Source of the DNA: Hellea sp042093735
GTDB lineage: Bacteria > Pseudomonadota > Alphaproteobacteria > Caulobacterales > Maricaulaceae
DNA length: 15,506 nt
Reading direction: 5' to 3'
Assembly: GCA_042093735.1 (NCBI GenBank)
Contig: JBELEM010000038.1
Span: 1 to 15,506 of the forward strand
The notes under the pieces are model-generated. The model was not told the DNA's origin, searched no databases, and saw only the letters and a program-made list of their open reading frames with translations. Made by a program: the position numbers and the translations under genes. Positions 9,113 through 14,773 of the stretch are shown piece by piece; position 1 is the stretch's first letter, and the number at the start of each line of letters is the position of its first letter.

Positions 9113-9143
9113 ATTATACTATTGTATACAATTTATGAGTAAA
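9113..9143 (-). promoter_or_regulatory. predicted promoter of the receptor operon
   Basis: On the minus strand a perfect TATAAT (plus 9113-9118) lies about 90 bases upstream of the receptor ATG. The best -35 candidate is TTTACT (plus 9138-9143), with a long 19-base spacer, so it is a weak promoter without help. The palindromic operator fills the spacer, which fits repression by steric block. The rest of 9024-9157 holds the untranslated leader and the GGGAG site. Confidence 0.5.
9121..9132. promoter_or_regulatory. palindromic operator ATTGTATACAAT, likely for the GntR protein
   Basis: A perfect 12-bp palindrome sits immediately upstream of the TATAAT box of the receptor gene. FCD-type GntR regulators often bind short palindromes of the TNGTATACNA kind, and a gene for such a regulator ends only 26 bases away. 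A near copy lies upstream of the regulator gene itself. Binding by this regulator is an inference from motif type, position and recurrence. Confidence 0.6.
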
Positions 9144-9157
9144 AGTCTAGTTCATTA

Positions 9158-9832
9158 TTACCCAGTTTTGATTTCACCTTTTAAACCTCCCGGCATATAA
9201 CCATCATAGTATCGACTGCTAGCTGCTAATATGTGAACGCGCATTATGCTTTCAGCTAAGACACCATTTTTTATTTTAATTGCGTTTACTAATTCTTTAT
9301 GATGCTGATTACTTCGCATCACATCCTCAGGTGTAAATTGAGCTGCAGTTCTAACTACTACGGCTTGCTCAACAAAACGAGAGATAGTCTCCTTTAAACG
9401 GGGGCTGCCTGAGGCTGCAAATATTATTTCATGAAACTCACGGTTTAAAGATAGAAATGAACTCATCATATCATTGCCTGCTTTATTGGCAATTTCTTCA
9501 ATATCTATTACAATTTTAGATAAACCTAGTATTTGTTTAGGTGTTGCGCGCTCCGCAGCTTTGCGGGCAGCTAAACCTTCCATCATAGAACGCATTTCAA
9601 ACATATCAATGATATCCTCGCGGCTCCAGTCTATTACGAAAGCCCCTCTATTTGGTTCAATACGAACAAAATATTCTAATGCCAGTCGACGCAATGCCTC
9701 ACGAACAGGAGTCCTACTAACGCCACATTTTTGAGATAATTCACTTTCGCTAAGACGTGAACCAGGAGCATACTGTTCCTGTATAAGTAGAGTACGAATT
9801 TTTTCGTATGCGCGCTCCGATGCACCAGACAT
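9158..9832 (-). CDS. GntR family transcriptional regulator, FCD domain
   Basis: A winged helix-turn-helix occupies roughly residues 5-72, with the signature SRLSESELSQKCGVSRTPVREALRRL typical of the GntR class. An all-helical FCD ligand-binding domain follows (about 78-205). The FCD metal ligands look mostly present: the His in NREFHEIIF, the His in NQHHKEL and the His in RVHILA. The position four before the first His is Asn rather than the common Asp. At 224 aa it is a normal FadR-subfamily size. The ATG has AAAGGG upstream. It lies between the receptor operon and the divergent amidase, with TTGTATACA-type sites in both flanking regions. It is therefore probably the local repressor, released by a carboxylate intermediate, and likely autoregulated. 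Confidence 0.93.
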   Translation of the reverse strand: MSGASERAYEKIRTLLIQEQYAPGSRLSESELSQKCGVSRTPVREALRRLALEYFVRIEPNRGAFVIDWSREDIIDMFEMRSMMEGLAARKAAERATPKQILGLSKIVIDIEEIANKAGNDMMSSFLSLNREFHEIIFAASGSPRLKETISRFVEQAVVVRTAAQFTPEDVMRSNQHHKELVNAIKIKNGVLAESIMRVHILAASSRYYDGYMPGGLKGEIKTG

Positions 9833-9861
9833 AGGCTACCCTTTTTAAAAGCAATGTTTGC

Positions 9862-9891
9862 ATATTAGTCCAAAAAATGTATTTTTGTATA
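9862..9891 (-). promoter_or_regulatory. predicted promoter of the GntR gene
   Basis: On the minus strand TATACA (plus 9886-9891) and TAATAT (plus 9862-9867) are 18 bases apart and lie about 30 bases upstream of the regulator ATG. The -35 hexamer overlaps the GTATAC palindrome, which would give autorepression. The fit to consensus is moderate. Confidence 0.4.
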
Positions 9892-9894
9892 CAT
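9885..9894. promoter_or_regulatory. second GTATAC operator (TTGTATACAT) in the divergent region
   Basis: The core TTGTATACA is identical to nine bases of the palindrome at 9121-9132. It lies in the 86-base gap between the regulator (minus) and the amidase (plus), 25 bases before the amidase ATG. One bound repressor could block both directions. No clean plus-strand -10/-35 pair for the amidase was found. Confidence 0.5.
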
Positions 9895-9918
9895 ATTTAT
9901 GAAAAATAAAGTGATCTT

Positions 9919-10545
9919 ATGGAAGAATCGGCAATAGAAAACTATAAAAAGGTATTTAATACTAATCTCAAGTTTGGTAAATCACCTGCCCTTATACTTA
10001 TTGATTTTGTCGAGGCTTATTTCAATGAAAAGAGCCCACTATATGCAAATGTTGATAATACTCTGAAGAGCGCTGTTAAAGTCAGAGAAGCTGCGCGTAA
10101 AGCTTTGGTGCCTGTAATATATACGCGTGTTGTTTACCAATCAAGCATGGCTGATGCTGGTAAATTTTATGAAAAAATTCAAGCATTGGAGGTTTTCAAG
10201 GAAGGCTCTAATTTAGGGAAGTGGATGAAATGCCTTTCACCAGAGGCAAATGAATTGATCATTACTAAACAATACCCCAGCGCTTTTTTTGGAACTAGCC
10301 TAGCATCTACCCTGCGTACGTTAGGTGTGGACAGTGTATTTTTAACGGGATTAACAACGAGTGGATGTGTTAGGGCGAGCTGTGTAGACTCTTGCTCTAA
10401 TGGATTTACTACATTTGTAGTCTCGGATGCGTGCGGTGACCGTCACTCTGACCCACACAAAGCCAACCTATTTGACATGCAGGCTAAATATGCTGAGGTA
10501 ATAAATGAAAAACAGGCAATAGATTACTTTACTGGATTAGTTTAA
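9919..10545 (+). CDS. isochorismatase-like cysteine hydrolase, N-carbamoylsarcosine amidase type
   Basis: The fold is that of isochorismatase-like hydrolases. The N-terminal FGKSPALILIDFVEAYF style and the N-terminal lead sequence resemble N-carbamoylsarcosine amidase, which releases ammonia and CO2 from an N-carbamoyl amino acid. The catalytic triad is visible: Asp29 (LILIDF), Lys117 (IITKQYPSAFFGT) and the nucleophile Cys150 (LTTSGCVRAS), the latter preceded by a likely cis peptide in GLTTSG. The protein is 208 aa, slightly shorter than the well-studied enzyme. The ribosome binding site is weak (AAGTGA). It is divergent from the GntR gene and shares its operator region. In creatinine breakdown an ATP-dependent hydantoinase produces the substrate of such an amidase, which fits HyuAB here. 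Other amides or ureido acids remain possible. Confidence 0.87.
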   Translation: MEESAIENYKKVFNTNLKFGKSPALILIDFVEAYFNEKSPLYANVDNTLKSAVKVREAARKALVPVIYTRVVYQSSMADAGKFYEKIQALEVFKEGSNLGKWMKCLSPEANELIITKQYPSAFFGTSLASTLRTLGVDSVFLTGLTTSGCVRASCVDSCSNGFTTFVVSDACGDRHSDPHKANLFDMQAKYAEVINEKQAIDYFTGLV

Positions 10546-10572
10546 GAAAAAATGGATAGCTACAGCCAGCCC

Positions 10573-10770
10573 CTAAAGCTGATAATTTGCATTGTAAAAA
10601 TTGTCTCTTTGTTGTTTTTTCATTCCAATAGTTTGGTCCATAAAACTATTTCTATCTTCTCTACATTTAAAAACCCATATGCAGAACGAGTTAGTTGAAT
10701 GGTAGATTGCTTTAAGTTCGTCATCAATTTCACAAATATTTTTTGGAACTTTGGTTTTGATACAAAGCAT
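10573..10770 (-). CDS. 65-aa conserved small protein, paralogue of the gene at 13754-13948
   Basis: Family not recognised. The protein has no signal peptide or membrane segment. It contains a Cys in the N-terminal MLCIKT, a second Cys in NICEIDDELKAIYHS, and a charged C-terminal half with REDRNSFM and IGMKKQQR. It matches the 64-aa protein at 13754-13948 at 42 of 64 positions without a gap, so both are real genes. The ATG has AAGGGTT 8 bases upstream. It follows the DUF2141 gene by 18 bases and ends 27 bases from the convergent amidase gene. No convincing terminator was seen in that short gap. Confidence 0.8.
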   Translation of the reverse strand: MLCIKTKVPKNICEIDDELKAIYHSTNSFCIWVFKCREDRNSFMDQTIGMKKQQRDNFYNANYQL

Positions 10771-10788
10771 ATCTATTGAACCCTTGCC

Positions 10789-11214
10789 TTATAGGTTTAT
10801 TTTTATTTTTTTATATCCATTTAAAATGAATGAAGCAGGCTCAAACTTGGGAGGGCCAAATGTACCCATTGCATTATTCGAGAATCCATATTGCTCTTTG
10901 GGAAGTCCTAGGAAATTAGTATCAAATTCTTGATTTCCATTAACATCTATAAACAAGCTAATTGCATATGCTCCATTCGGTATTTCGTAGGTATCTTCAT
11001 ATGAACCACTAGAGACTTGCACTCTTACTTTCTTTATAACACCGGGCTGTGGATCTGATTTATCAACATTGTATGTTTCGAAGACTTTTTTAGAGTCAAA
11101 AATTGCTAAATTAAGTATTCCTGGCTTTGAAATACCATGGAGTTCGATTTCTAAATTTGCTGCATGCGATTTAAACGAGACAAAAACTAATAATACACAA
11201 TATAGAAATTTCAT
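10789..11214 (-). CDS. DUF2141 family exported protein
   Basis: The chosen ATG at 11214 gives 141 aa with a clean signal peptide (MKFLYCVLLVFVSFKSHA, cut near residue 18). An upstream in-frame TTG at 11229 would only add five polar residues. The DUF2141 signature is clear: the GAYAISLFIDVNGNQEFD segment, then NFLGLPKEQYGFSNNAMG and TFGPPKFEPASF. The family is a small beta-rich periplasmic or secreted domain of unknown function. A purine-rich AGAAAG is a plausible ribosome binding site. It sits between the ABM-fold gene and the 65-aa gene, in the same direction, and its role here is unknown. Confidence 0.85.
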   Translation of the reverse strand: MKFLYCVLLVFVSFKSHAANLEIELHGISKPGILNLAIFDSKKVFETYNVDKSDPQPGVIKKVRVQVSSGSYEDTYEIPNGAYAISLFIDVNGNQEFDTNFLGLPKEQYGFSNNAMGTFGPPKFEPASFILNGYKKIKINL

Positions 11215-11252
11215 TTTTTCTTTCTGCAAGACGTTTTAAAAAGTAAAAGATA

Positions 11253-11558
11253 TTAAATATCTGTTTTTTTACCCCAAGTATGGACCGTGACCCCCTTGTC
11301 AAAACCACCCTCAATTATATCTTTTGTTGCCTCACGAATGCCAGTTTCAATTCTCCATTGAAGATATTTTTGCTGGTGAGATAAAGATTCCCACTCTTCA
11401 ATAAGAGTGTATGTAGAGGTAGATCTATCTGCGAATACCTCTACTTTCAGGCAACCCTCAAACGCCCGTGTATCATCTAACACTGCTTTAAAGATATTAC
11501 CTAGATCTTCAAACTTACCTTTCGCAGCTTTGAAATTTAAAATGACTAATTCTGCCAT
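11253..11558 (-). CDS. antibiotic biosynthesis monooxygenase (ABM) fold protein
   Basis: At 101 aa this matches the usual length of ABM-domain proteins (dimeric alpha+beta barrel). The pattern fits: a first strand LVILNFKAAKG, a helix with a GCLKVEVFADR strand after it, then TYTLIEEWESLSHQQKYLQWR. The EEW...S...HQ...L segment is the hallmark of the family. Members include quinol monooxygenases and many small enzymes or binding proteins with no known reaction. The ATG has AAAGGAT upstream. No partner redox enzyme is visible, so function is open. Confidence 0.8.
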   Translation of the reverse strand: MAELVILNFKAAKGKFEDLGNIFKAVLDDTRAFEGCLKVEVFADRSTSTYTLIEEWESLSHQQKYLQWRIETGIREATKDIIEGGFDKGVTVHTWGKKTDI

Positions 11559-11591
11559 TTGGTATCCTTTCTAATCAAATAATAGCTAACT

Positions 11592-11963
11592 CTAATCTTC
11601 AAACTTCCTTGACACTTCAATTCGTACCTTTCCATCAGTACCCTCAAGGGCTTTTGCGATAATCTTTTCAATATCATCCGTAGGAATATTTTTATTCTCA
11701 GATAACTCAGACAGAACTTCGTCTACAATTTCTTCAACATTTATCTCTAATTCTTTATTTGAATTCTTATTTTTGGCATTAACTTTTACGATAATCTTTT
11801 CATCTTTTACATCAAAAGTTTCTATGTCTTTTATATCTTTTTGAAGTTCAATAGTATGCAATTCCATATTATTTCTTTTTGGTTGTGAAATAAGCTCTGC
11901 AACGATAATTGAACCACCAATTAAGGCCCCTATAATTATTGCTTGTATATATTTATCATTCAT
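11592..11963 (-). CDS. membrane-anchored acidic protein of unknown function
   Basis: Family not recognised. Of 123 aa, one hydrophobic segment (about residues 6-24, IQAIIIGALIGGSIIVAEL) acts as a membrane anchor or uncleaved signal. A charged, lysine/glutamate-rich soluble part follows. It shows alternating beta-like segments (DEKIIVKVNAK, GKVRIEVSRKF) around helical stretches (NVEEIVDEVLSEL, DIEKIIAKALEG). The ATG is preceded by AGAGAAAG, a fair ribosome binding site. Spacing to neighbours is 33 and 54 bases. Confidence 0.7.
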   Translation of the reverse strand: MNDKYIQAIIIGALIGGSIIVAELISQPKRNNMELHTIELQKDIKDIETFDVKDEKIIVKVNAKNKNSNKELEINVEEIVDEVLSELSENKNIPTDDIEKIIAKALEGTDGKVRIEVSRKFED

Positions 11964-12017
11964 TTATTTTCTTTCTCTAATTATCATAAGCCTGAATTCT
12001 TTTATGAATAAAGTTTG

Positions 12018-12383
12018 TTAATTTTCAACATTAAATAATTTATTATAAAGCCTCCATTCGCCCTCAAACTTAATAAAAGATAAGGTATCTAAAAAGGTTA
12101 TACCTAAATATTTATCTCTAATTTTTACTAATGCTGTTGTACCCTCTTTTTCTAATGCGAGTATTTCAAAAACTACATCCTCACCTTTTTCTTTTGGTGA
12201 GGGCTGTTGAGATTCTACAAAACCAGCAAAATCATCTACTGACATTTCCATAAAATCCCCATGAAGATACCCAACCACCTTTGCATTGCTATGAAATACT
12301 TGTTTTACTTTATCGGGGTTAGACTCATTCATGCTATCAATATAAAGTTGAATCACATTTCTAATTTGTTCGCTATCATCCAT
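12018..12383 (-). CDS. NTF2-like protein, copy A
   Basis: This is a 121-aa NTF2-like (SnoaL / lumazine-binding-like) fold protein. It opens with a helical region (IRNVIQLYIDSMNESNPDKV), then the FHSNAKVVGYLHGDFMEMSVDDF segment and beta strands ending in EWRLYNKLF. The family contains enzymes and binding proteins with a pocket for small organics. No catalytic set can be assigned. About 90 of 121 residues match the copy at 13180-13551, so the two arose by duplication. AAAGGT lies 8 bases before the ATG. It follows the repeat-protein gene by only 16 bases. Confidence 0.85.
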   Translation of the reverse strand: MDDSEQIRNVIQLYIDSMNESNPDKVKQVFHSNAKVVGYLHGDFMEMSVDDFAGFVESQQPSPKEKGEDVVFEILALEKEGTTALVKIRDKYLGITFLDTLSFIKFEGEWRLYNKLFNVEN

Positions 12384-12399
12384 TTTTTATACCTTTGTG

Positions 12400-12744
12400 T
12401 CAGCTGCAGTGTTTATCCCCGAAATAATCGATGGTGCATTTTGTTACTTTCCCTTCGTTATCGGTCCATATTTCATCACCGAAATAATCGGTGGTCCCGT
12501 GTAATGTGTTGCCATCTTCACTAGTGCAGTGTTTATCCCCGAAATAATCGGTGGTGCATTTTGTTACTTTTCCTTCGTTATCGGTCCACATTTCGTCACC
12601 GAAATAATCGGTGGTCCCGTGTAATGTGTTGCCATCTTCACTAGTGCAGTGTTTATCCCCGAAATAATCGGTGGTGCATTTTGTTTGTGCATAAATATCA
12701 GAAGATAAAATAATACTCACAATGGTTAAGAGCAAATAACGCAT
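12400..12744 (-). CDS. secreted 20-aa tandem-repeat protein (TTDYFGD repeats)
   Basis: A signal peptide (cut likely after DIYA, residue 19) leads into five units that each start with TTDYFGD (YFGD at 27, 47, 67, 87 and 107; the last is TIDYFGD). Units alternate between a Cys type (KHCTSEDGNTLHG) and a Trp type (EMWTDNEGKVTKC). The six cysteines fall in pairs ten residues apart (23/33, 63/73, 103/113), suggesting repeated disulfides in a periplasmic or surface protein. Small exported proteins with such YFG repeats occur in other proteobacteria, without known function. The ribosome binding site is weak. A small 5-bp inverted repeat lies upstream at 12759-12773. The protein stops just after the third Cys pair, a truncated last unit. 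Confidence 0.85.
   Translation of the reverse strand: MRYLLLTIVSIILSSDIYAQTKCTTDYFGDKHCTSEDGNTLHGTTDYFGDEMWTDNEGKVTKCTTDYFGDKHCTSEDGNTLHGTTDYFGDEIWTDNEGKVTKCTIDYFGDKHCS
12405..12685. repeat. 60-bp tandem repeats (120-bp higher-order unit)
   Basis: Units beginning GAAATAATCG start at 12421, 12481, 12541, 12601 and 12661. The units 12481-12540 and 12601-12660 are identical over all 60 bases. The units 12421-12480 and 12541-12600 differ at four positions. Partial units flank both ends. The near identity, including third codon positions, points to recent expansion or gene conversion. Confidence 0.95.
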
Positions 12745-12796
12745 AATTAAATTCTAAACTGTTTCATTAACAGACTCAAATTTTATTTTAAATACG

Positions 12797-13183
12797 TTAA
12801 CTTTTTTCCCTTTCGTCTATATTAACTGCTGCGAGGAGTATTAGACCTGCGAATATCCCTAAATTTTTAACGAAATTTTGAGTCTCATGCTTTGCATCAA
12901 CACCCTCATAAGCGTTCCAAAAGTCGTGTAAATTTATGTTAATTAATAGAGTCATCACAGCAAAACCTAGAGCACAAAAAACAACTTGTTTATTTATAAG
13001 AAGACTTAAGCTTCCAATAATTTGGGCCATACCTGCGATTGCTAATAAAATTGGAACCATAATCATATTATGGGTTTCCATAAGTGCCACATGATAATCC
13101 CAAGATGTAAATTTTGCTATTCCGGGCGCAAGAAAGTATAATGCTAACAATACTCGCCCAATATGAATTAATATATTTTTCAT
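12797..13183 (-). CDS. DoxX family membrane protein
   Basis: At 128 aa with four hydrophobic segments it fits the DoxX fold. The first helix carries the family-like LLALYFLAPGIAKF stretch. Later helices are MVPILLAIAGMAQIIGSL, VVFCALGFAVMTLLI and FVKNLGIFAGLILLA, with a typical HDFWNA-type loop and NFVKNL near the end. DoxX proteins are small inner-membrane proteins linked to redox or respiratory roles; the exact function is unclear. Its ATG overlaps the stop of the NTF2-like gene (ATGA), so translation is coupled and the two products probably work together. Confidence 0.87.
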   Translation of the reverse strand: MKNILIHIGRVLLALYFLAPGIAKFTSWDYHVALMETHNMIMVPILLAIAGMAQIIGSLSLLINKQVVFCALGFAVMTLLININLHDFWNAYEGVDAKHETQNFVKNLGIFAGLILLAAVNIDEREKS

Positions 13184-13551
13184 TTATCACTCTCAACATG
13201 AAATAATTTATTGTAAATTTTCCATTCGTTATCAATCGATATGAAGGATAAAGTATCAAAGAAGGTTATACCTAAATATTTGTCTCTGACTTTTACTGAT
13301 GCGGTCGCACCTTGTACCTCGCAAGAAAGAATTTCGAAAACTACATTTTCACCCTTTTCTTTTGGCGAAGGCTGCTGAGCCCCTACGAAACTAGCAAAAT
13401 CATCTGTAGACATTTCCATAAAATCATCATGTAAGTAGCCAACTACTTTTGCATTACTATGAAATGCTTGTTTTACTTTATCTGAATTAGATTCATCCAT
13501 GCTATCAATATAAAGTTGAACTACATTTTCAATTTTCTTCACATCATTCAT
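13180..13551 (-). CDS. NTF2-like protein, copy B
   Basis: A 123-aa paralogue of the protein at 12018-12383, with the same segments VQLYIDSM, AFHSNAKVVGYLH, QQPSPKEKGE, RDKYLGITF and DTLSFI. It starts inside the stop of the 62-aa gene (ATGA) and ends inside the start of the DoxX gene (ATGA), so three genes are tightly coupled. Copy B therefore lies in a different gene context from copy A. No function is assigned beyond the fold. Confidence 0.87.
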   Translation of the reverse strand: MNDVKKIENVVQLYIDSMDESNSDKVKQAFHSNAKVVGYLHDDFMEMSTDDFASFVGAQQPSPKEKGENVVFEILSCEVQGATASVKVRDKYLGITFFDTLSFISIDNEWKIYNKLFHVESDK

Positions 13552-13736
13552 TTTTCGTCCTTAATAAAATTTTTATTTTTATTTTTTTGTTTTTTCGAAC
13601 TAAGTGCTGCACCAATTGCAACACCTACCGCGATCCATACTGGTTCATTTGTAGCTGCAAAAACTGCCGCCCCTATTGCTGTCCCAACACCGACCCAAGT
13701 TCCTGCATTACTAAAGTTTTTGAATTTTTTATTCAT
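13548..13736 (-). CDS. 62-aa glycine-zipper membrane protein
   Basis: The protein has two short hydrophobic segments rich in small residues, with an internal near repeat: VGTAIGAAVFA (about 17-27) and VGVAIGAALSS (about 37-47). Glycines at 12, 16, 18 and 22 and again at 38 and 42 make GxxxG packing patterns. A strongly basic tail (KKQKNKNKNFIK) would stay in the cytoplasm. AAGGGAG lies 8 bases before the ATG. Its stop overlaps the start of the NTF2-like gene. Small proteins of this glycine-zipper type are found in several phyla, and their role is unknown. Confidence 0.78.
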   Translation of the reverse strand: MNKKFKNFSNAGTWVGVGTAIGAAVFAATNEPVWIAVGVAIGAALSSKKQKNKNKNFIKDEK

Positions 13737-13753
13737 GCCGCGTACTCCCTTTT

Positions 13754-13948
13754 TTATCCATAATTATCTGAAAAATATTTTTCTCTCTCTTCTTTTTTCA
13801 TGCCAACAGTATCGTTCATGAAATTATTTCTATCTTCTCTGGATTTGAATACCCAAATGCAAACAGTGTCTTCTGAGTGATAGATTGCTTTTAGTTCATC
13901 ATCTATTTCGCAGATTTCTTTTGGGATTTCAGTCTTGATACAAATCAC
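13754..13948 (-). CDS. 64-aa conserved small protein, paralogue of the gene at 10573-10770
   Basis: The start codon is GTG, chosen because it aligns exactly with the ATG of the paralogue and because an in-frame stop lies just upstream. Conserved blocks are ICIKT, EICEIDDELKAIYHS, CIWVFKSREDRN and VGMKK. There is no membrane segment. A GGAG lies about 12 bases before the start, a little far. The gene is followed after 17 bases by the glycine-zipper gene. Function unknown; the family seems specific to this kind of gene neighbourhood. Confidence 0.75.
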   Translation of the reverse strand: MICIKTEIPKEICEIDDELKAIYHSEDTVCIWVFKSREDRNNFMNDTVGMKKEEREKYFSDNYG

Positions 13949-14002
13949 TATATAAAATTACTCCACGGTAACAGAGTGTCCGTTGCAACATTAATGAATT
14001 TA

Positions 14003-14677
14003 TCATGTTTTTCTTGTGTAGTAGGAAACTGTTCCAGAATATACATCCATAAATATATGAGCAATTATAGCCACTACTATACTTTCAAAATATAAATATA
14101 TTCCACACAGCAAAACGCCTACTAGGGTAGTTTTAATAACATGTTTCCAACCTAGATAAAGGTGCCAAACGCCAAAAACAAAACTACTAAAAATAACTGC
14201 TATCACCCAATCAGACTGAATTTCTATATAGCTATAAAGAAACCAGCGAAAAATTAACTCTTCGCATATTCCAGCCGAAACGGATACAAGTAATGTGAAT
14301 AATAAATATTCTTTATAAGACTGGGGCAATATATCAATTAGCGAATTATCTTTTTCTAAAGTATTTAAAACACTAAGTCTAATATTTTCATTTTTTTTGA
14401 TAGAGAAAATCACGTATTTGGTATACGCAAAACATGCAACAAATATAGATACTGATAAGTAAGTTTTCCAATCAGTTGCTGGCAAAATGGGGGGAGGCTT
14501 AACAGTTAATGCGCCTTGAAAAAAACAAAATAGTAAAAAACCTGTCACAGCCCACAACATTAAAGATGTTTTTATATATTCTGAACTTTTAGTTTTGAAT
14601 TTATATTTTTCCAAGACTAAATCAGCTACTGGAAAGAGTAACAATAAAGATAGTAATAAGTACTCCAAAAATTCCAT
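14003..14677 (-). CDS. CPBP family intramembrane metalloprotease
   Basis: This 224-aa multi-pass membrane protein carries the three CPBP (CAAX protease/Abi) motifs. They are EExxxR at Glu139-Glu140 to Arg144 (CEELIFRW), FxxxH at Phe168-His172 (FGVWHL) and a final His207 with Asp211 (AHIFMD). All lie in or next to hydrophobic helices in the C-terminal half, as in the family, and seem intact. N-terminal helices at about 5-22, 38-55 and 72-92 complete the membrane part. Prokaryotic members serve in bacteriocin self-immunity, peptide processing or regulation. No bacteriocin gene is evident, though the 62-64-aa proteins next door are possible substrates. The ribosome binding site is weak. Confidence 0.87.
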   Translation of the reverse strand: MEFLEYLLLSLLLLFPVADLVLEKYKFKTKSSEYIKTSLMLWAVTGFLLFCFFQGALTVKPPPILPATDWKTYLSVSIFVACFAYTKYVIFSIKKNENIRLSVLNTLEKDNSLIDILPQSYKEYLLFTLLVSVSAGICEELIFRWFLYSYIEIQSDWVIAVIFSSFVFGVWHLYLGWKHVIKTTLVGVLLCGIYLYFESIVVAIIAHIFMDVYSGTVSYYTRKT

Positions 14678-14698
14678 AAGCTAATTACTCAATTTGAA

Positions 14699-14704
14699 AT
14701 TATA
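14699..14704 (-). promoter_or_regulatory. possible -10 box (TATAAT) before the CPBP gene
   Basis: A perfect minus-strand TATAAT lies 22 bases upstream of the CPBP ATG. The best -35 sequences at normal distance are poor, so this is a tentative promoter for the small-gene run that starts with the CPBP gene. The surrounding gap 14678-14773 holds nothing else firm. Confidence 0.3.
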
Positions 14705-14773
14705 TCAAATCTACTCCACCGTAACGGAATAATTTAGCAGTATCCTTAAAGTTACTCATGGTCAACTTTCGCT

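Noticed and set aside
10546..10580. Terminator between the convergent amidase and 65-aa genes
   Set aside because: Only scattered AGCT/CAGC pieces, with no stable stem followed by a T-run.
11215..11229. TTG start five codons upstream for the DUF2141 protein
   Set aside because: The ATG at 11214 begins a clean signal peptide and has a purine-rich site upstream.
12261..12524. 87-codon plus-strand frame over the repeat-protein and NTF2-like genes
   Set aside because: Its open length follows from the repeat composition of the opposite strand.
12405..12685. Regular repeats as a CRISPR array
   Set aside because: Units are contiguous 60-bp coding repeats in frame, without unique spacers.
12759..12773. 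CTGTT/AACAG inverted repeat as a terminator after the DoxX gene
   Set aside because: A five-base stem of low GC without a T-tract is too weak to call.
13068..13259. 63-codon minus-strand frame across the NTF2-like/DoxX junction
   Set aside because: Lies in another frame of two well-supported genes, with no family features.
14418..14426. GTATAC inside the CPBP gene as another regulator site
   Set aside because: Lies in coding sequence with no palindromic extension; such hexamers are expected by chance.
14701..14760. 19-codon minus-strand frame MSNFKDTAKLFRYGGVDLI between the MORN-type and CPBP genes
   Set aside because: Very short, weak ribosome binding site, no relative visible; overlaps the short repeat and the possible promoter.
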